This document shows positions 11,308-22,639 of a DNA stretch of 64,000 bases, one piece after another. The position numbers and the translations under genes were made by a program. The first letter of the stretch is position 1. The number at the start of each line of letters is the position of its first letter. The stretch comes from Przewalskia tangutica (taxonomy: Eukaryota > Streptophyta > Magnoliopsida > Solanales > Solanaceae), in the NCBI GenBank assembly GCA_029844215.1, contig CM056733.1, positions 44,777,142 through 44,841,141 of the forward strand, in the 5' to 3' direction. The notes beneath the pieces are model-generated. The model searched no databases, had not been told where the DNA came from, and saw only the letters and a list, made by a program, of their open reading frames with translations.

Positions 11308-12226
11308 CCTTCTCAAGTCTCAACACAAACATGCGCTAGTATAGCCTTCGCTTCTTATCTGTGCGAAAACAATCATGCCACACCTGGCCATAAAAATAAC
11401 AAACGCACCAATACTTAAACCCAGGTCAACGAGGAAACACCTCTAATCATCACAAAAACCCCTTACCTGAGGTCTAAAATATACTCCCTTCACACCTTCA
11501 TTTCACAAAAGAAACGATCACACACGTTCACTTTACCCCTATCTTGTTGTACCCTTCTCGAATACTCAAACTCTTTCTAGTATCTGTACCACACTTCCGT
11601 CAACGCTTCTGTTTCCAACCCTTGGAGTCACTACCTCCAAACTTGGTCATCTTACTAACTTCGATCTTCTCTAAGGCCGTTCCCGGCCTCCACGATCCGC
11701 TTCTGGTCGAACATATCCACCAACTCATACGATGGTCATACAAACTTGGGCCTAGCATCCTCGTGACCCTACCACCTGGCGGGACCACCCAGAACTGACC
11801 CCACCCCAAACCGGGTTACGGGTTGACCCGCAAATGGTCCTCAACCCGACCCCCAACCGCGCCAAACTCTTGTTCCCCGATCCGGAACAATCTTACTAAT
11901 TCACATCATGAAAGCTACCACTTCCATCTCACACTACCCACGGACTTATCACACAAATAAATCCCACGTATACTACTACTCTGATAAGGGTCAAACATAA
12001 AATAAATCTTTAACTCAAGACGACCTTACCCCTAAGGTCTCAGTCGTGACATAGTCTAAGGTTCACACTTACCATGCCACAATAAGTATCCTCACAACTA
12101 AGAATGTTTTCTAACTAACAATTAACACAACTCTATTCGTACATAGCATAATAATGAGATCATCATAACAAGCATACCAAAACTCTAGAGGTTAAGGATA
12201 TACCTGAAGCTACCGCTCCACTCTAA
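11308..12226 (-). other. Conserved non-coding interior module (gag to PPT)
   Basis: About 0.9 kb between gag and PPT shows no pol motif. Parts recur in other copies, at 22831-23460, 57452-58337 and 63540-64000. Recognisable blocks include CTCTAGAGGTTAAGGATATA, CCTCAACCCGACCC and TTGGTCATCTTACTA. The short open frames are not shared in frame between copies, so I treat it as non-coding. Confidence 0.6.
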
Positions 12227-13451
12227 TCATAGGCACGCCTGCAGTATGCTATGAAAGCGATGAACCACCATCGATCCGGTGGTGAGTCGTAACATCCGTG
12301 CTACCCTTGGTCGGACAGTTCCTCGCAAAATGGCCCTGCTGGCCGCAAAAATAACAAGCTCCCCTGGCACCACGACACTCCCCGAAATGCGGTCTACCAC
12401 ATCGACCACACCGAGGTAGGGGTGACTGCATCTGGCCAACACCCTTACTTCCCTGGAAACCTGAACCCTTGGAGCCCTGACCTGCTCCCGAATACTCTGA
12501 AGGTTGTGGAGGACCACTCTGCACTGGCGGAGGTACAAAACTAGTATGCTGCTGAGGCGTTCCGCCTCGAAAGTCACCAAAGGACCATGTTGTTCGGCCT
12601 CTTCTGCGATCTTGGTCATTCCGTCGACCTCTCCGTGCCTCACATCCCGGTCGTGAGCTGCGTGCGGGCAATGTCCATGCGGTGAAGAGCTACTCCTGAA
12701 CATGCCTCTGACATGTAATCATCGAGCCATGTAACATATCGGTGCACTCGATCCTCCATACTAGCTACCATTGGGGGCGTCTGCCAACGATGAGTCGAAC
12801 TCCACATTGTACTCCCGAACGTGCCCGCTCTGTCTAAGCATCAAAAATCGCCGGCGTGCCCTCCTCATCTGCGGAGGCAAGAAGTGAGTGAGAAAGCCCG
12901 AAAACTCATCCCATCTTGCGGAGTGCATGCTCTCCCGGAAAGCTCCGTGAATCAAACCAATCGGCTGCGGTATCACGCGGCCGATGCGAACCAAAGGTCA
13001 CAGACTCGGTCTCTGAAGCCTTGATCACCGCGTGATCCAGAATCGCCGGATGAACTCCTGCGGATCATCCTCGTGCCTCGACCCATAAAACTCGGCGGGC
13101 TCTGACTCGGAAAGTCCGTAGCCTCAAACTATCTGCTCGGGGTGAACCATGGTGCTCGGGCTGAACTGCTGCATCCGGCCTATCCTCATATCGGCCCACG
13201 ACCACGGCGCCAAGCCCGCCATCTCCGTAACCCATCTCCTGCCCCTGCATGGGGATCGAGGCTCGGTATGCGGTCTCGGCGGCCATTCTTGCGGCTCTAA
13301 CCTCTCTTTGGTTGGCGGCGTCCTGAAACCCGCCGTCTGAAGCACAACCTCGTGTCTTTATGCGGGCTGCGCCCTCGTACTCCTCAGATCTCACTAGCGG
13401 TTCCTCGGCCGTCTTGCCCTTCGTGGCTCTGGTTGCCTTGCGCGGAGGCAT
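12227..13451 (-). pseudogene. gag pseudogene of gag-only element
   Basis: The start at 13451 gives MPPRKATRATKGK, the typical basic Gag N-terminus of this family. The frame then shifts. The central gag core is in 12994-12761 (WDEFSGFLTHFLPPQMRRAR, LRQSGHVREYNVEFDS). The C-terminal frame 12671-12249 has two zinc knuckles: CGRCGRPHFGEC (residues 88-99) and CYFCGQQGHFARNC (106-119). At least two frameshifts separate the three parts, so no full-length Gag can be made. The order PBS, leader hairpin, gag is intact. No protease follows. Confidence 0.88.
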
Positions 13452-13560
13452 AATCGGTAAAAACGAGATACGTCGGAGGGTCCAACTTACAACATGTTTC
13501 TAAGGCACGATCTCGGAATGAGAAGAATGGAAACCAATCCTAAATGTCCTGCGGCCTCAC

Positions 13561-13595
13561 GATTATAGATGTGGTGCCACAACACATCGATAATC
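13561..13595 (-). other. Candidate dimer-initiation stem-loop (interrupted loop)
   Basis: The sense arms GATTATCGATGTG and CACATCTATAATC pair with one mismatch. Relative to other copies, a G-C pair is replaced by A-T. The loop reads TTGTGGCAC, one G more than the palindromic GTGCAC. Confidence 0.5.
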
Positions 13596-13630
13596 AAGAC
13601 TACTAGACACGGTGCAGAGACACTTTCCGA

Positions 13631-13650
13631 GGATTAATCGCTCGATACCA
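13631..13650 (-). other. Primer binding site
   Basis: The sense strand reads TGGTATCGAGCGATTAATCC, four bases from the 5' LTR end. It is of the initiator-Met tRNA type with one base missing. Confidence 0.8.
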
Positions 13651-16465
13651 CTTTTGTAACGACGTCCGGGGCGTTCTGCGTGCCTTATCCGGGCACCTAG
13701 TGACACAACATCGGAGAAAACCGGAAAATAAAACTTTAAACAAGAAACAAGATATATGATCATAAAGCAGGCCAACCCAGGTTACCTTCCAATAACATAT
13801 ATAAATACAACTCTTTCAAAGCGAGCAGTTTAATCCTTTTTACAAACCACACTTGCAGTACTCTGCACTTAAGATTTACAACAACTATGACGGACGGGCC
13901 GCCATACCCCGAATGTACAAGAACCTACAACTCGGGGAACACATACAAAAGATAAGCCTCGGAGAAGCGGAGCTTCCCAACGCTGGCCGAGATCCTAGGC
14001 GAGGATCCACGGCCGATGTACCTCTACTGCGGCATGACGCGGCCCGAAGGAGTCAAGATAACAGTACAAGTATGTGAAATCGTAAAATCAGAATGAAATC
14101 ATACTAGTCTATATAAAGCGGGAGACATGTATGATAACCAAACTACGATTCCTGACATAAAAGCGATCATGTCGGCCGGGGACTCACGCCTCAAGTCATC
14201 ACTCAAATATAACTATGGGTCTCACGCCCACAACATCAATCATGTTATCATGGCGCGTACCCCGAGTGCGTCGGTGTAGACATGTCCATGATGCAACAAT
14301 AATACCAATGCCCAGCCCACATGCCCGAATTCTACCTCGGTGTAGACACGTCCATGTGACATCAACAATAATATCTTGGGTGATCAACCACGCGCGTAAC
14401 ACATGCCCCGGAATTCTACCTCGGTGTAGACATGTCCATGTAACCACAATAACAATATATCGGGTAATCAACGGCGCGTGGCCGCGTGCCCCGGAATCTT
14501 TGCGTCGGTGTAGACATGTCCATGTGACATCAACAACAAGACAAGAATCAAAATGGAAACATACGTGGAATTCTCCATCACCGCAAGACGTCGATGAAGT
14601 TCTCAACAAGTCGACCGCCTCTATCGAGAGCGGTAACGTAAATACCACACTTGCACAAAGGCTATCATCAAGCATAGGCAAGTTTCACAACAACAAGCAT
14701 AGGCAAGTTTCACAACAACAAGCATAGGCAAGTTTCCACAACAACAAGCATAGACAAGTTTCACAACAACAAGCATAGGCAAGTTTCACACAACTCAAAG
14801 TACTTTCATTTTATGCCAAAGTCCGGTTTTAACCTAAAGTACTACGTCGTTAAATTCTTTAAAGAGATCCATTACTTTTATCAAAGTCACCCGATACGTA
14901 GTATTAGAATGACCAACCCACATTCCTTTTCAAAATCAAGTAACAACATTCTTTTCCTAAGTTCGGTTTGCCTAGTTTCAATTACTCAAGCTTCTCATTT
15001 TCAAATGGTTTCATAGTTCCCAAACTTAATCACTTGATTCCTTTTAGAACAATTGAGTAATATATGTCTCACGTGAGAGTAGGTTATTCTTGTTTACAAC
15101 ATTCTTATTACAAAGACCATGATCTAGAAAATGTAATATCATTTTGTCTTATCTTAGTTTTATGCGGATGGAGGTTTCTAATGGTTTTAATAAAACACAT
15201 CATTATTCAAAACATTTTCCTTTATTAACGCTGCGATGGTGCTGCCGATACACATTACGATTTCCAAATCGGTAAAACATTATCCCTTTAAAACCAAGTA
15301 CTCATTACTCACGAATGAGGTTTCACACAAACATCCACATTAAAACAAATAAGTTAAGTCTCTTATCTTATAAGATCAAGTCTCTTAACTTCTAACATCG
15401 ATAAACCATTTTCTTACCTACATAAAGTGTTATAACCAACTTCCCATAAAGCCGTTATAACACTTTATGTTTAAACAAACAAATACACTTAGCACTTTGA
15501 CGTCCACCGTACTACATAGCTACACACATATCATGCTAGAACAGATAGGAAGAGGTTCACATACCTCGCAGTATCGACAATAAGCAAAATGCTCCAAGTA
15601 CTACAACGCACTAGCCCTTTCCACTCGCCAAGTAGAATACGCTACTCTTAGTACTTTCACTAGAAAGGTCACAAACGTCTATTAACTTCAAAACACAAGG
15701 TTCCATTTCTCTGAGAAAATTCAAAGACCTCCCGCAATGGCAGCGTAAATCTCCTCTCTATCGAGGCCACCAAGCCAACCAGGGGGTTTACACGCCTAAC
15801 GGACGTGTACAATTCTACTCGATATACTACACAAGTCTACTGCAATACAGTCCTATGTAAATACAGTGCAGTTCTTTTCTTTATTCTTCAGGCTTAAGTC
15901 AAAAGACATTGCCGCAGTACTAAACTTAGTTCTATATATAGTATACTTCAACTATATATTCTTATAACATGTAATTTCCAACTACAAATAGAGGGACAAG
16001 ATAATTACCTCGATAAGCCCATAATTATCCAAGTTAAATGTCGATCCTTAGCAACGTTTAGCTCCAACTCCGGGTGCTCCATCCCGCTCCAAACAACCCT
16101 TAGAAGTTCTAACCAACTTCTACTTAAATACTTCAATCAATCAATGAAGATTTTCTTAGGGTTTCGGTTTGAGACTAAAGGGACAAAAGGGTAGTATTTC
16201 CGGGCTCTACGTATAGAGGTATCTTTGGAATACTACAAGGTACAAGGCTAAGGTATTTTGGGCATTATAACAATACTTGGAAGACAACTTTCCACCAAAG
16301 GGGGGGGGGGGTTGGCTCGGCTAGCACTAGGCTAGGGGAGGGTGTTCTCGGCCAAAGGCCCACTTGAAAAGGGGAGGAAGGCTCTCGGTTTAGAGCTCAC
16401 AAAGGGGAGGAGAGGGTTTCAAGACTTGGAAGTTTTGGAATGGATGAAGTCTTCACATTTAGGGG

Positions 16466-16474
16466 TATTTATAG
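16466..16474 (-). promoter_or_regulatory. TATA box of 5' LTR
   Basis: The sense strand reads CTATAAATACC, about 430 bp inside the LTR start. Transcription should begin about 30 bp further on, leaving a leader of roughly 3 kb before gag at 13451. Confidence 0.6.
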
Positions 16475-16667
16475 CAAAACCAAAGGCCAACCAAGGGCGA
16501 TCCTTCCAAGTGTATAGCAAGTGTAAGGACAAGATTAAGCCAAGTGCACCTAAACCCTACTCCACAAAACAAGGCACAAAACATGGCACCAAACAAGCCA
16601 CAAAACAAGGCCAAAACAAAGGCGATAGGCCATGAAAGCGTGACCATGTCGGCCAACGCCGGCACTG

Positions 16668-16685
16668 GGGTGACAAGTGTCACCC
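16668..16685. promoter_or_regulatory. U3 palindrome, CAAGTG core
   Basis: GGGTGACAAGTGTCACCC matches the copy at 11042-11059 in the partner LTR. Confidence 0.5.
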
Positions 16686-16899
16686 TCCCGTTGGTCCAAA
16701 ACATTTCGTCTCTCGGAAAAATTCGCAAAAATACTAAATGACATAGCCGGAATTTTCCCAACGTAAGCTGTGGAAACGTTTCGTCGGAAAACGACTCTAT
16801 TCGGCACTTGTGCCCAAATTTCGAACCAAAGCCTAACTTAAGGCTCAAATTCTCCACGTACGTCCTTACGTACATACTCTGGAAATACGGGGTATAACA

Positions 16900-16904
16900 G
16901 GTCA
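16900..16904. repeat. Target-site duplication GGTCA (right)
   Basis: GGTCA directly follows the LTR end at 16899 and matches 7984-7988. Confidence 0.95.
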
Positions 16905-17261
16905 AATGACCATTATACCCTTACTAAAAAATCATCCAAGACCTTATGTGGGGGTACCACGTGTCGCCCTCTCATTCGTCCATAAAATTCTGTAACCCTC
17001 GTGGCCCCACAAAACATAAAATCCCTCGGGTGGGCCCCACGTGACCAAATCCGTAAAAATAAATTTCCATAATGTTAATAAGTTCCATACTTTTCAAATA
17101 ATGCATTTTGAGAATCCAATTCTCAACAACAAACATTTTTCCTTTCCGACGTTCGAAAGATTTTCTACCGGAAAAACAATTATTCCTTTCGTACCAATTT
17201 CCAAGTCTTGATTCCTTACGTACATTCTCTTATACATGTCCTGGACTTACGGGGTGTAACA
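16905..17261 (-). repeat. LTR, minus strand, part 2
   Basis: This continues the LTR broken at 7988. It includes a degraded U3 palindrome (GGGGTACCACGTGTCGCCC near 16941) and ends GGGGTGTAACA. LTR 18399-22494 is colinear with both halves across the join. Confidence 0.85.
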
Positions 17262-17345
17262 ACATACCCTGGAACTACGGGGTGTAACAACATACCCTGG
17301 AACTACGGGGTGTAACAACATATCCTGGAACTACGGGGTGTAACA
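17234..17345 (-). repeat. Four tandem copies of an LTR terminus (28 bp)
   Basis: The last 28 bp of the LTR (17234-17261) is followed by three further 28-bp copies at 17262, 17290 and 17318. Each ends CTACGGGGTGTAACA. In the element sense this is a four-fold repeat of the integrase-recognised LTR start. Confidence 0.9.
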
Positions 17346-17977
17346 GTATGTATGTAAGAATATGATGATTAACTCTTATTGAAAGAAGGAAAAGAACGAT
17401 TAATATACGATTGATTTCAGGAGTTAAAATGGCACGGTGGGATCTGGTATTTCATTTTCATACTTGCCCATGTCATTCTTTTATATAGTTATGAATTGGT
17501 TACTATACCTTATTTTTGTTCCATACTCAGTACCTGTTGTACTGACCCCCTTCGGGGGGCTGCATTCATGTCTGCAGGTGTTAGGTACACAGGTTGGTGA
17601 TCCTTGCTCTTAGGATCTCTGTTCAGTTTTTGTGAAGAAGCTCCATTTACTCCGGAGGCTTATCTTTTGGGTACGATTTTCCCTGATGTTGTAGATTTAT
17701 GTACATTCAGGGGTATGGCGGGGCCCTGTCCCACCACAGTTATAGTTCTTAGAGGTCTGTAGTCATATCTTGTGGGTTGGTTTGTAAAGAAGAAGGATGT
17801 AACTGCGTTTGGTTATGTATATGTATATGCGTCTAGGGAGGTAGCCTTATCGGCTAACCTATCGTTTAATTCTTATTCATTTATTTTATAAGTTTCATGT
17901 ATGTTCCGCTGATTATCTCTGATGTTTACATAAGGGTGCCTGTAGGGCACGATCGCGAGCTTGGGTCGGTCGTGACA
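17346..17977 (+). repeat. Plus-strand LTR remnant
   Basis: It opens with GTATGTATGTAAGAATATG, resembling LTR bases just inside the start. It then jumps to the LTR tail: leader hairpin CTGCA/TGCAG (17560-17577), GATCCT/AGGATC, CCCTGA/TCAGGG, and the end GGTCGTGACA. The middle of the LTR is deleted. Confidence 0.75.
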
Positions 17978-18302
17978 TTGGCGAGAATTCATTAATTGTT
18001 TCATACTTTCTCGGTATCTATTTAGTCCTTACCAAATCCTGGTAATCTAAAATCATTCTAGGCAACACGCGTCTGACCCTCATACATAACTCCGTATAGC
18101 TGTATGTCAATATACCAACTATACTACAATTATTACCAACCTGGATACGCAATCCACATAGTCCTTCCTGGGTCACTGTTGCCTTTCTCATAGCTGCAAT
18201 CAACATAACTCGTTAGGGAGAGACGACCCTAACAACACAGCTCTATCGCACGATCTCAGAGTGAGAAGAATGGAAACCAATCCTAAATGTCCTGCAGCCT
18301 CC

Positions 18303-18338
18303 TGATTATAGATGTGGTGCACAACACACCGATAATCA
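18303..18338 (-). other. Candidate dimer-initiation stem-loop (GTGCAC loop)
   Basis: The sense arms TGATTATCGGTGTG and CACATCTATAATCA pair with one mismatch and one G-T wobble. The loop TTGTGCAC has the palindrome GTGCAC at 18317-18322. Confidence 0.6.
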
Positions 18339-18375
18339 ATACTCTACTGAACACGGTGCGTAGACACTTTCCGAT

Positions 18376-18394
18376 GACTAATCGCTCGATACCA
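18376..18394 (-). other. Primer binding site
   Basis: The sense strand reads TGGTATCGAGCGATTAGTC next to the LTR edge at 18399. Confidence 0.7.
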
Positions 18395-19079
18395 CTTTTG
18401 TCGCGGCCGAACCGGGCATCGGTGCCCTACACAGGCACCTACGAATAAACATCAGAGATAATCAGCGGAACATACATAAACTTAATAAGTAATAAATAAC
18501 AGGTTAGCCGATAAGGCTACCTTCCTGGATACATATAACTACGCAAAACCAAACTCAGTTATCTTTTTTTTTTTCAAAGCGACCCACAAGATATGACTAC
18601 AGACCTCTAAGAGTTTTTATATAACAACTGTGACGGGACAGGGCCCCGCCATACCCCTGAATGTACAAAAATCTATAACCTCAGGGAACGGTACCAAAAT
18701 ACAAAGCCTCCGAAATAATGGGGCTTCCCAACCAACTGAACAGTGATCCTAAGAATGAGGATCATCAAGTTATGTACCTCAACCTGCGACATGAACGCAG
18801 CCCCCCGAAGGAGGTCAGTATGAAATATGTACCAAGTATGTAAAACTGAAAGTACTGTAATGAAATCATAGTAGTCTAAAATAAAGCTAGAGACATGTAT
18901 GATAACCACAATAACAGTACACTGTGCCTTGCCGAAGTGAAAGTAATGAAAGTCAGTTTTACCTTTTAAAGACTATTTCAACACATGAACAATAGTCACA
19001 CCAGGGCTATGGACACACGCCCTCAAATATCATCACACAATCCAGTAAGGGTCTCAAACCCACAAATATCAAAGCGTTC

Positions 19080-19176
19080 CCGTGGAATCCCCCATCACTG
19101 CCGACAGCTGTAAGTGTAAAATATAACCTTGTGACGCGCCCGTGGCATCCTACCTCACTGTCGACGTACACATATG

Positions 19177-19216
<40 letters not shown>

Positions 19217-19535
19217 TGCGTGGAATCCCAATCATCGACAACCGTAAGTGTAAAATATAACCCGTGTGGCGCGTGGCATCCTACCTCACTGTCGGCGTAC
19301 ACATATGCAATATATATATATCATGCCCGTGGAATCCCTCATCTCGGGTACATGACTTCATGGAGAGCTAATTCATGGGGTAATAATCGTATATAACATG
19401 CCCGTGGAATCCCTCATCTCGGGTACATGTCTTCATGGAGAGCTAATCCATGGGGTAATAATCGTATATAATATGCCCGTGGAATCCCTTATCTCGGGTA
19501 CATGTATTCATGGAGAGCTAATCCATTGAGTAATA
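19080..19535 (-). repeat. LTR minisatellite cluster
   Basis: It comprises two larger units containing CCTACCTCACTGTCG and an AT run, then about three units of roughly 75 bp with CCGTGGAATCCCTCATCTCG and TTCATGGAGAGCTAATCCAT. Confidence 0.8.
19179..19214. repeat. AT microsatellite
   Basis: About 18 AT dinucleotides lie within the LTR minisatellite region. A short AT run recurs at 19311-19321 in the next repeat unit. Confidence 0.95.
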
Positions 19536-22494
19536 GTACATAACAGGGTCGCATGCCCCGGAATCCCTCATCGTATAAGCATGGCCATGGGGTAATAAAA
19601 CAAATCCGGGAATCTAACACGCCTCCTGGTCACATGCCCCGGAATCCCACATCGTATAAGCATGTCCAAGGATCAATCACAATGGAAGCATACCCGTTGA
19701 AGCCTCCGTCACTGTCGGTACGTCCAAGTAAATTCACAACAAGACAGCCGACCCTCCAACTGAGAGTCACGGCAGCGTAAACATATAATACTTGCACTCA
19801 AGGCTATCACAAGCAAGCATAGGCAAGTTCATAAATACTTTCATTATCATACAAAAATGAATTTCATTTTATAAACTCAAGGCACTTTTCGTTTCACATA
19901 AAAATCTGGGAATTTAACCCAAAGTACTATGTACTTCCATTCTCTTCAAAAGACTTCTTTTCATATAAAACCCCAAGATACTAACACCCGTAGTATCAAG
20001 GCCTGTCTACATTTCAAACAAGTCACTACATTTTTAGAAATACATTTCTAGGCTTCTAAATCAAGTGACTCTTACTTTATAACTTTAAGCAATTGATACC
20101 GTTAAATCAAATTGCCCTTCTTTATTTCAAGTCATTTCTTTGTTTACATTACTAGAGAGAACCACTCCTTTAACCTTCCATAAAGTTGTTATAACCAACT
20201 TCTCATAAAGCCGTTATACTAACTTTATGCTTTAGAAACTAGGACATCTTTAACCTTTCATAAAACCGTTATAACTAACTTTCCATAAAGCTGTTATAAC
20301 TCTTTATGTCTTAGACTAATCCATCCTTTTTATAACCAAGAGACTTATACATTCAAATCAAGTTACATAACATTCAAAATACCTCAAGCCTCTTAACTTT
20401 AGAAATCTAGTTTCTTAACTTAGAATATCAAGTTTCTTAACCTTAGTCTTAAAACTTCATAACGTAAACTCTTTAAATTAAGTAACATATACTTTTATGC
20501 GTTTTGAATAGGTTATACTCGTTTATAACGATCTTATTAAAGCAGCCATGATCTAGAAAATGTAATACAATTTTGTCTTATCTTAGTTTCTATGCAGATG
20601 GAGAAATTCTACTCATTTTAATATAATTGATTGTCGATACATTTTCTTTTATTAACGCTGCAATGACTTGTTCGATACTTATTCTCATTCGTGCAGTAAA
20701 TTAGCAAGGTCAACTCGACTCCAAATACTTCCTAACGACTCTTACCAACATCCCCCATAAGACTTGGTAAGAACTTAGGATAACTTAGACATAACTTTTA
20801 CATAGAGTAAATCAACATACATACCTCTTAACTTCTAAGAGTAGAAGGAGTCATGAAATAACACCACATGTATATTTCATACATAGAATCATGCCCAAAA
20901 GGAGGAAGAGGTTCACATACCTCGCGACGATCATCGACAAGTAGCAAAATGCTCCAAAGTACTTCAACCTTGATAGATATTCCATCCTTTAAGTAGAATA
21001 CGCTACTCGTAGTACTTCAACCTATATTAATCATAACATGTTTATCAACTCCTCACTTTTTTACGTAGAATCATACTAAGTATAAGGACTCTTATTCTAC
21101 GAAAAATCGGGCAACACTTCCTTTGTTTCTACGTACTTTTTCACCTTTTTCAAGGCCCAAAAATCAATAACCAAACGCCACATTTAAGGCCTAACAATTC
21201 AGCAAATACAAAGGGGATTACACACCTAATAGGACATGTAACATTCTGCCCCACAATCAATATAAAACTGTACATTCATTAAGGCACATTCTCGGCAATA
21301 ACACTATCCATAACAATATCAATTCTCTTTCAATTTCCTTTTTCAATCCAAGTTGTTATTCCAACATGTTATATACATAATAACAATTACAACAACTATA
21401 AATCCTTTTTCCTTAACATGCGATGATTGTAACTATCGACCAAATTGATTACAACATTAATGGCTAACTTGTCCATTTTTGGTTTTAACATGTCGACATG
21501 ATCCAAATCTTTTCAAACTTCATTCTATATACCACATGCTCATTTCTTAACTACTATAATATGTAATCTTCAATCACATTAAGAAGATGAAGATTTTACC
21601 TCAATAAGACCTAATAATATCCAAGCGTCAAAGTCGATCCTAGCAACTTTTAGCTCCTCTTCTTATGTTCCAATCTTCTCCAAGCACTCCTTAGAATCTC
21701 ATGAAGAACTCTTCTTCAAGTTCCAACTTCAAAGTTGAAGAACACCTTAGGTTTTCGCCTTGCGACTAACGTGAAAACGTCATTTTTCCGGGATCTTTCT
21801 ATTGAGATATCCTTACAATACCCCTAGGGACCTTTGGTTAAAGTCTTGTGAATAATGAACCACAAACTAATTTTTTTTGTGTGGGAATGGGCACAAAGCC
21901 GAGAGCACCTCAATGTCTTGCTCAAGTTCTCTAATTTTTTTTCTAAGCGTGAAGACTTGTCTTGCACTAGTGTAGTATATATAAAACAATGGAGGGTCAA
22001 GATTATAACACTTGTGTGGTCTTAGATGAAGGGATTTAAATATCAAGCTAAGTGGGCTCTTGACTTAGTCAACAATCTCAAGCTTGAGCTTGCAAGACTT
22101 GTTCATCCAAGCTTTGGTCAAAAGACCTTCTAACCCTTGGGCAATTTCGACCAAGCCCATGTGGGGACACGCAAGCCCATGTGGGGGTGACACGTGTCTC
22201 CCTCCCATTCGTCCATAAAATTTCGTAACCCTCGTGGGCCCCACAAAACGTAAAATTTCTCAGGTGGGCCCTACGTGACCAAATCCATAAAATACATTTC
22301 CACAATGATAATAAATTCCATACTCCTCAAATAATGTATTCTGAGAATCTAATTCTCATCAATGAACATTTTTCCTTTCCGAAGTTCGGAAGATTTTCCT
22401 TCGGAAAAACAATTCTTTCTTTCGTACCAATTTTTAAGTCTTGTGTTCTCGCGTCTATTCTTTTATTCATGTCCTGAAATTACGGGGTGTAACA

Positions 22495-22510
22495 TTCTTC
22501 CCCCCTTAGA
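22495..22510 (-). other. Polypurine tract
   Basis: The sense strand reads TCTAAGGGGGGAAGAA directly before TGTTACACC. Confidence 0.8.
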
Positions 22511-22530
22511 AACATTCGTCCCCGAATGTT
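22511..22530 (-). other. PPT-adjacent hairpin (perfect)
   Basis: AACATTCG and CGAATGTT form an 8-bp perfect stem around a 4-nt loop, directly upstream of the PPT. Confidence 0.65.
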
Positions 22531-22639
22531 CCTTCGGAGTCCAATCTAATTAGATAGCGACACAGTCTCCTTTTACTACACCCTTCATACAACATATGCC
22601 ACCCACGACCACATAACAATACTCATACTAACACGTCAA

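Larger units (their letters stand above)
7989..16899 (-). mobile_element. Complete non-autonomous gag-only LTR retrotransposon
   Basis: This 8.9-kb minus-strand element has both LTRs (7989-11271 and 13655-16899), a PPT, a PBS, a leader hairpin, a broken gag and a perfect 5-bp TSD. The interior of about 2.4 kb holds no protease, reverse transcriptase or integrase, and gag itself is frameshifted. It therefore could move only with proteins supplied in trans, as in large retrotransposon derivatives (LARDs). It inserted into the minus LTR 4924-17261. The LTRs differ by many small indels, mostly in GC-rich parts. Shared LTR ends and PPT style with the Tekay-like copy at 38609-48764 point to the likely helper family. 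Confidence 0.9.
13655..16899 (-). repeat. 5' LTR of gag-only element
   Basis: It runs from TGTAACGACG to GGGGTATAACA (3245 bp), with the same content order as 7989-11271. It differs by numerous short indels near CG-rich words, while AT-rich blocks are almost unchanged. It holds the leader hairpins (for example CCCCGA/TCGGGG at 13907-13937), the 25-bp array at 14667-14790, a G tract near 16300, TATA at 16466 and the U3 palindrome at 16668. Confidence 0.92.
17978..18398 (-). other. Leader/interior fragment of minus element
   Basis: It is nearly the same as 23466-23879: TTGGCGAGAATTCATTAA at one end, leader hairpin and PBS at the other. No gag start is recognisable; the fragment is cut by the plus LTR. 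Confidence 0.75.
18399..22494 (-). repeat. LTR flanked by both PBS and PPT (tandem element)
   Basis: The LTR is 4.1 kb, from TGTCGCGGCCGA to GGGGTGTAACA. A PBS adjoins its left edge and a PPT its right edge, so it serves as 5' LTR for one unit and 3' LTR for the next. It contains two GTTATAAC modules (near 20171 and 20266), the conserved 150-bp block (20528-20690), a TATA-like TATATATAA near 21977 and a U3 palindrome at 22185-22202. Confidence 0.85.

Noticed and set aside
11600..11809. Possible conserved small protein in the post-gag module
   Set aside because: The equivalent stretches at 57780-57960 and 22880-23100 are frame-broken differently, so coding is not supported.
14199..14727. Overlapping 160- and 170-residue frames on both strands
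   Set aside because: They are translations of LTR repeats carrying GGTGTAGACATGTCCATG; they are not shared in frame with the partner LTR at 8600-8880.
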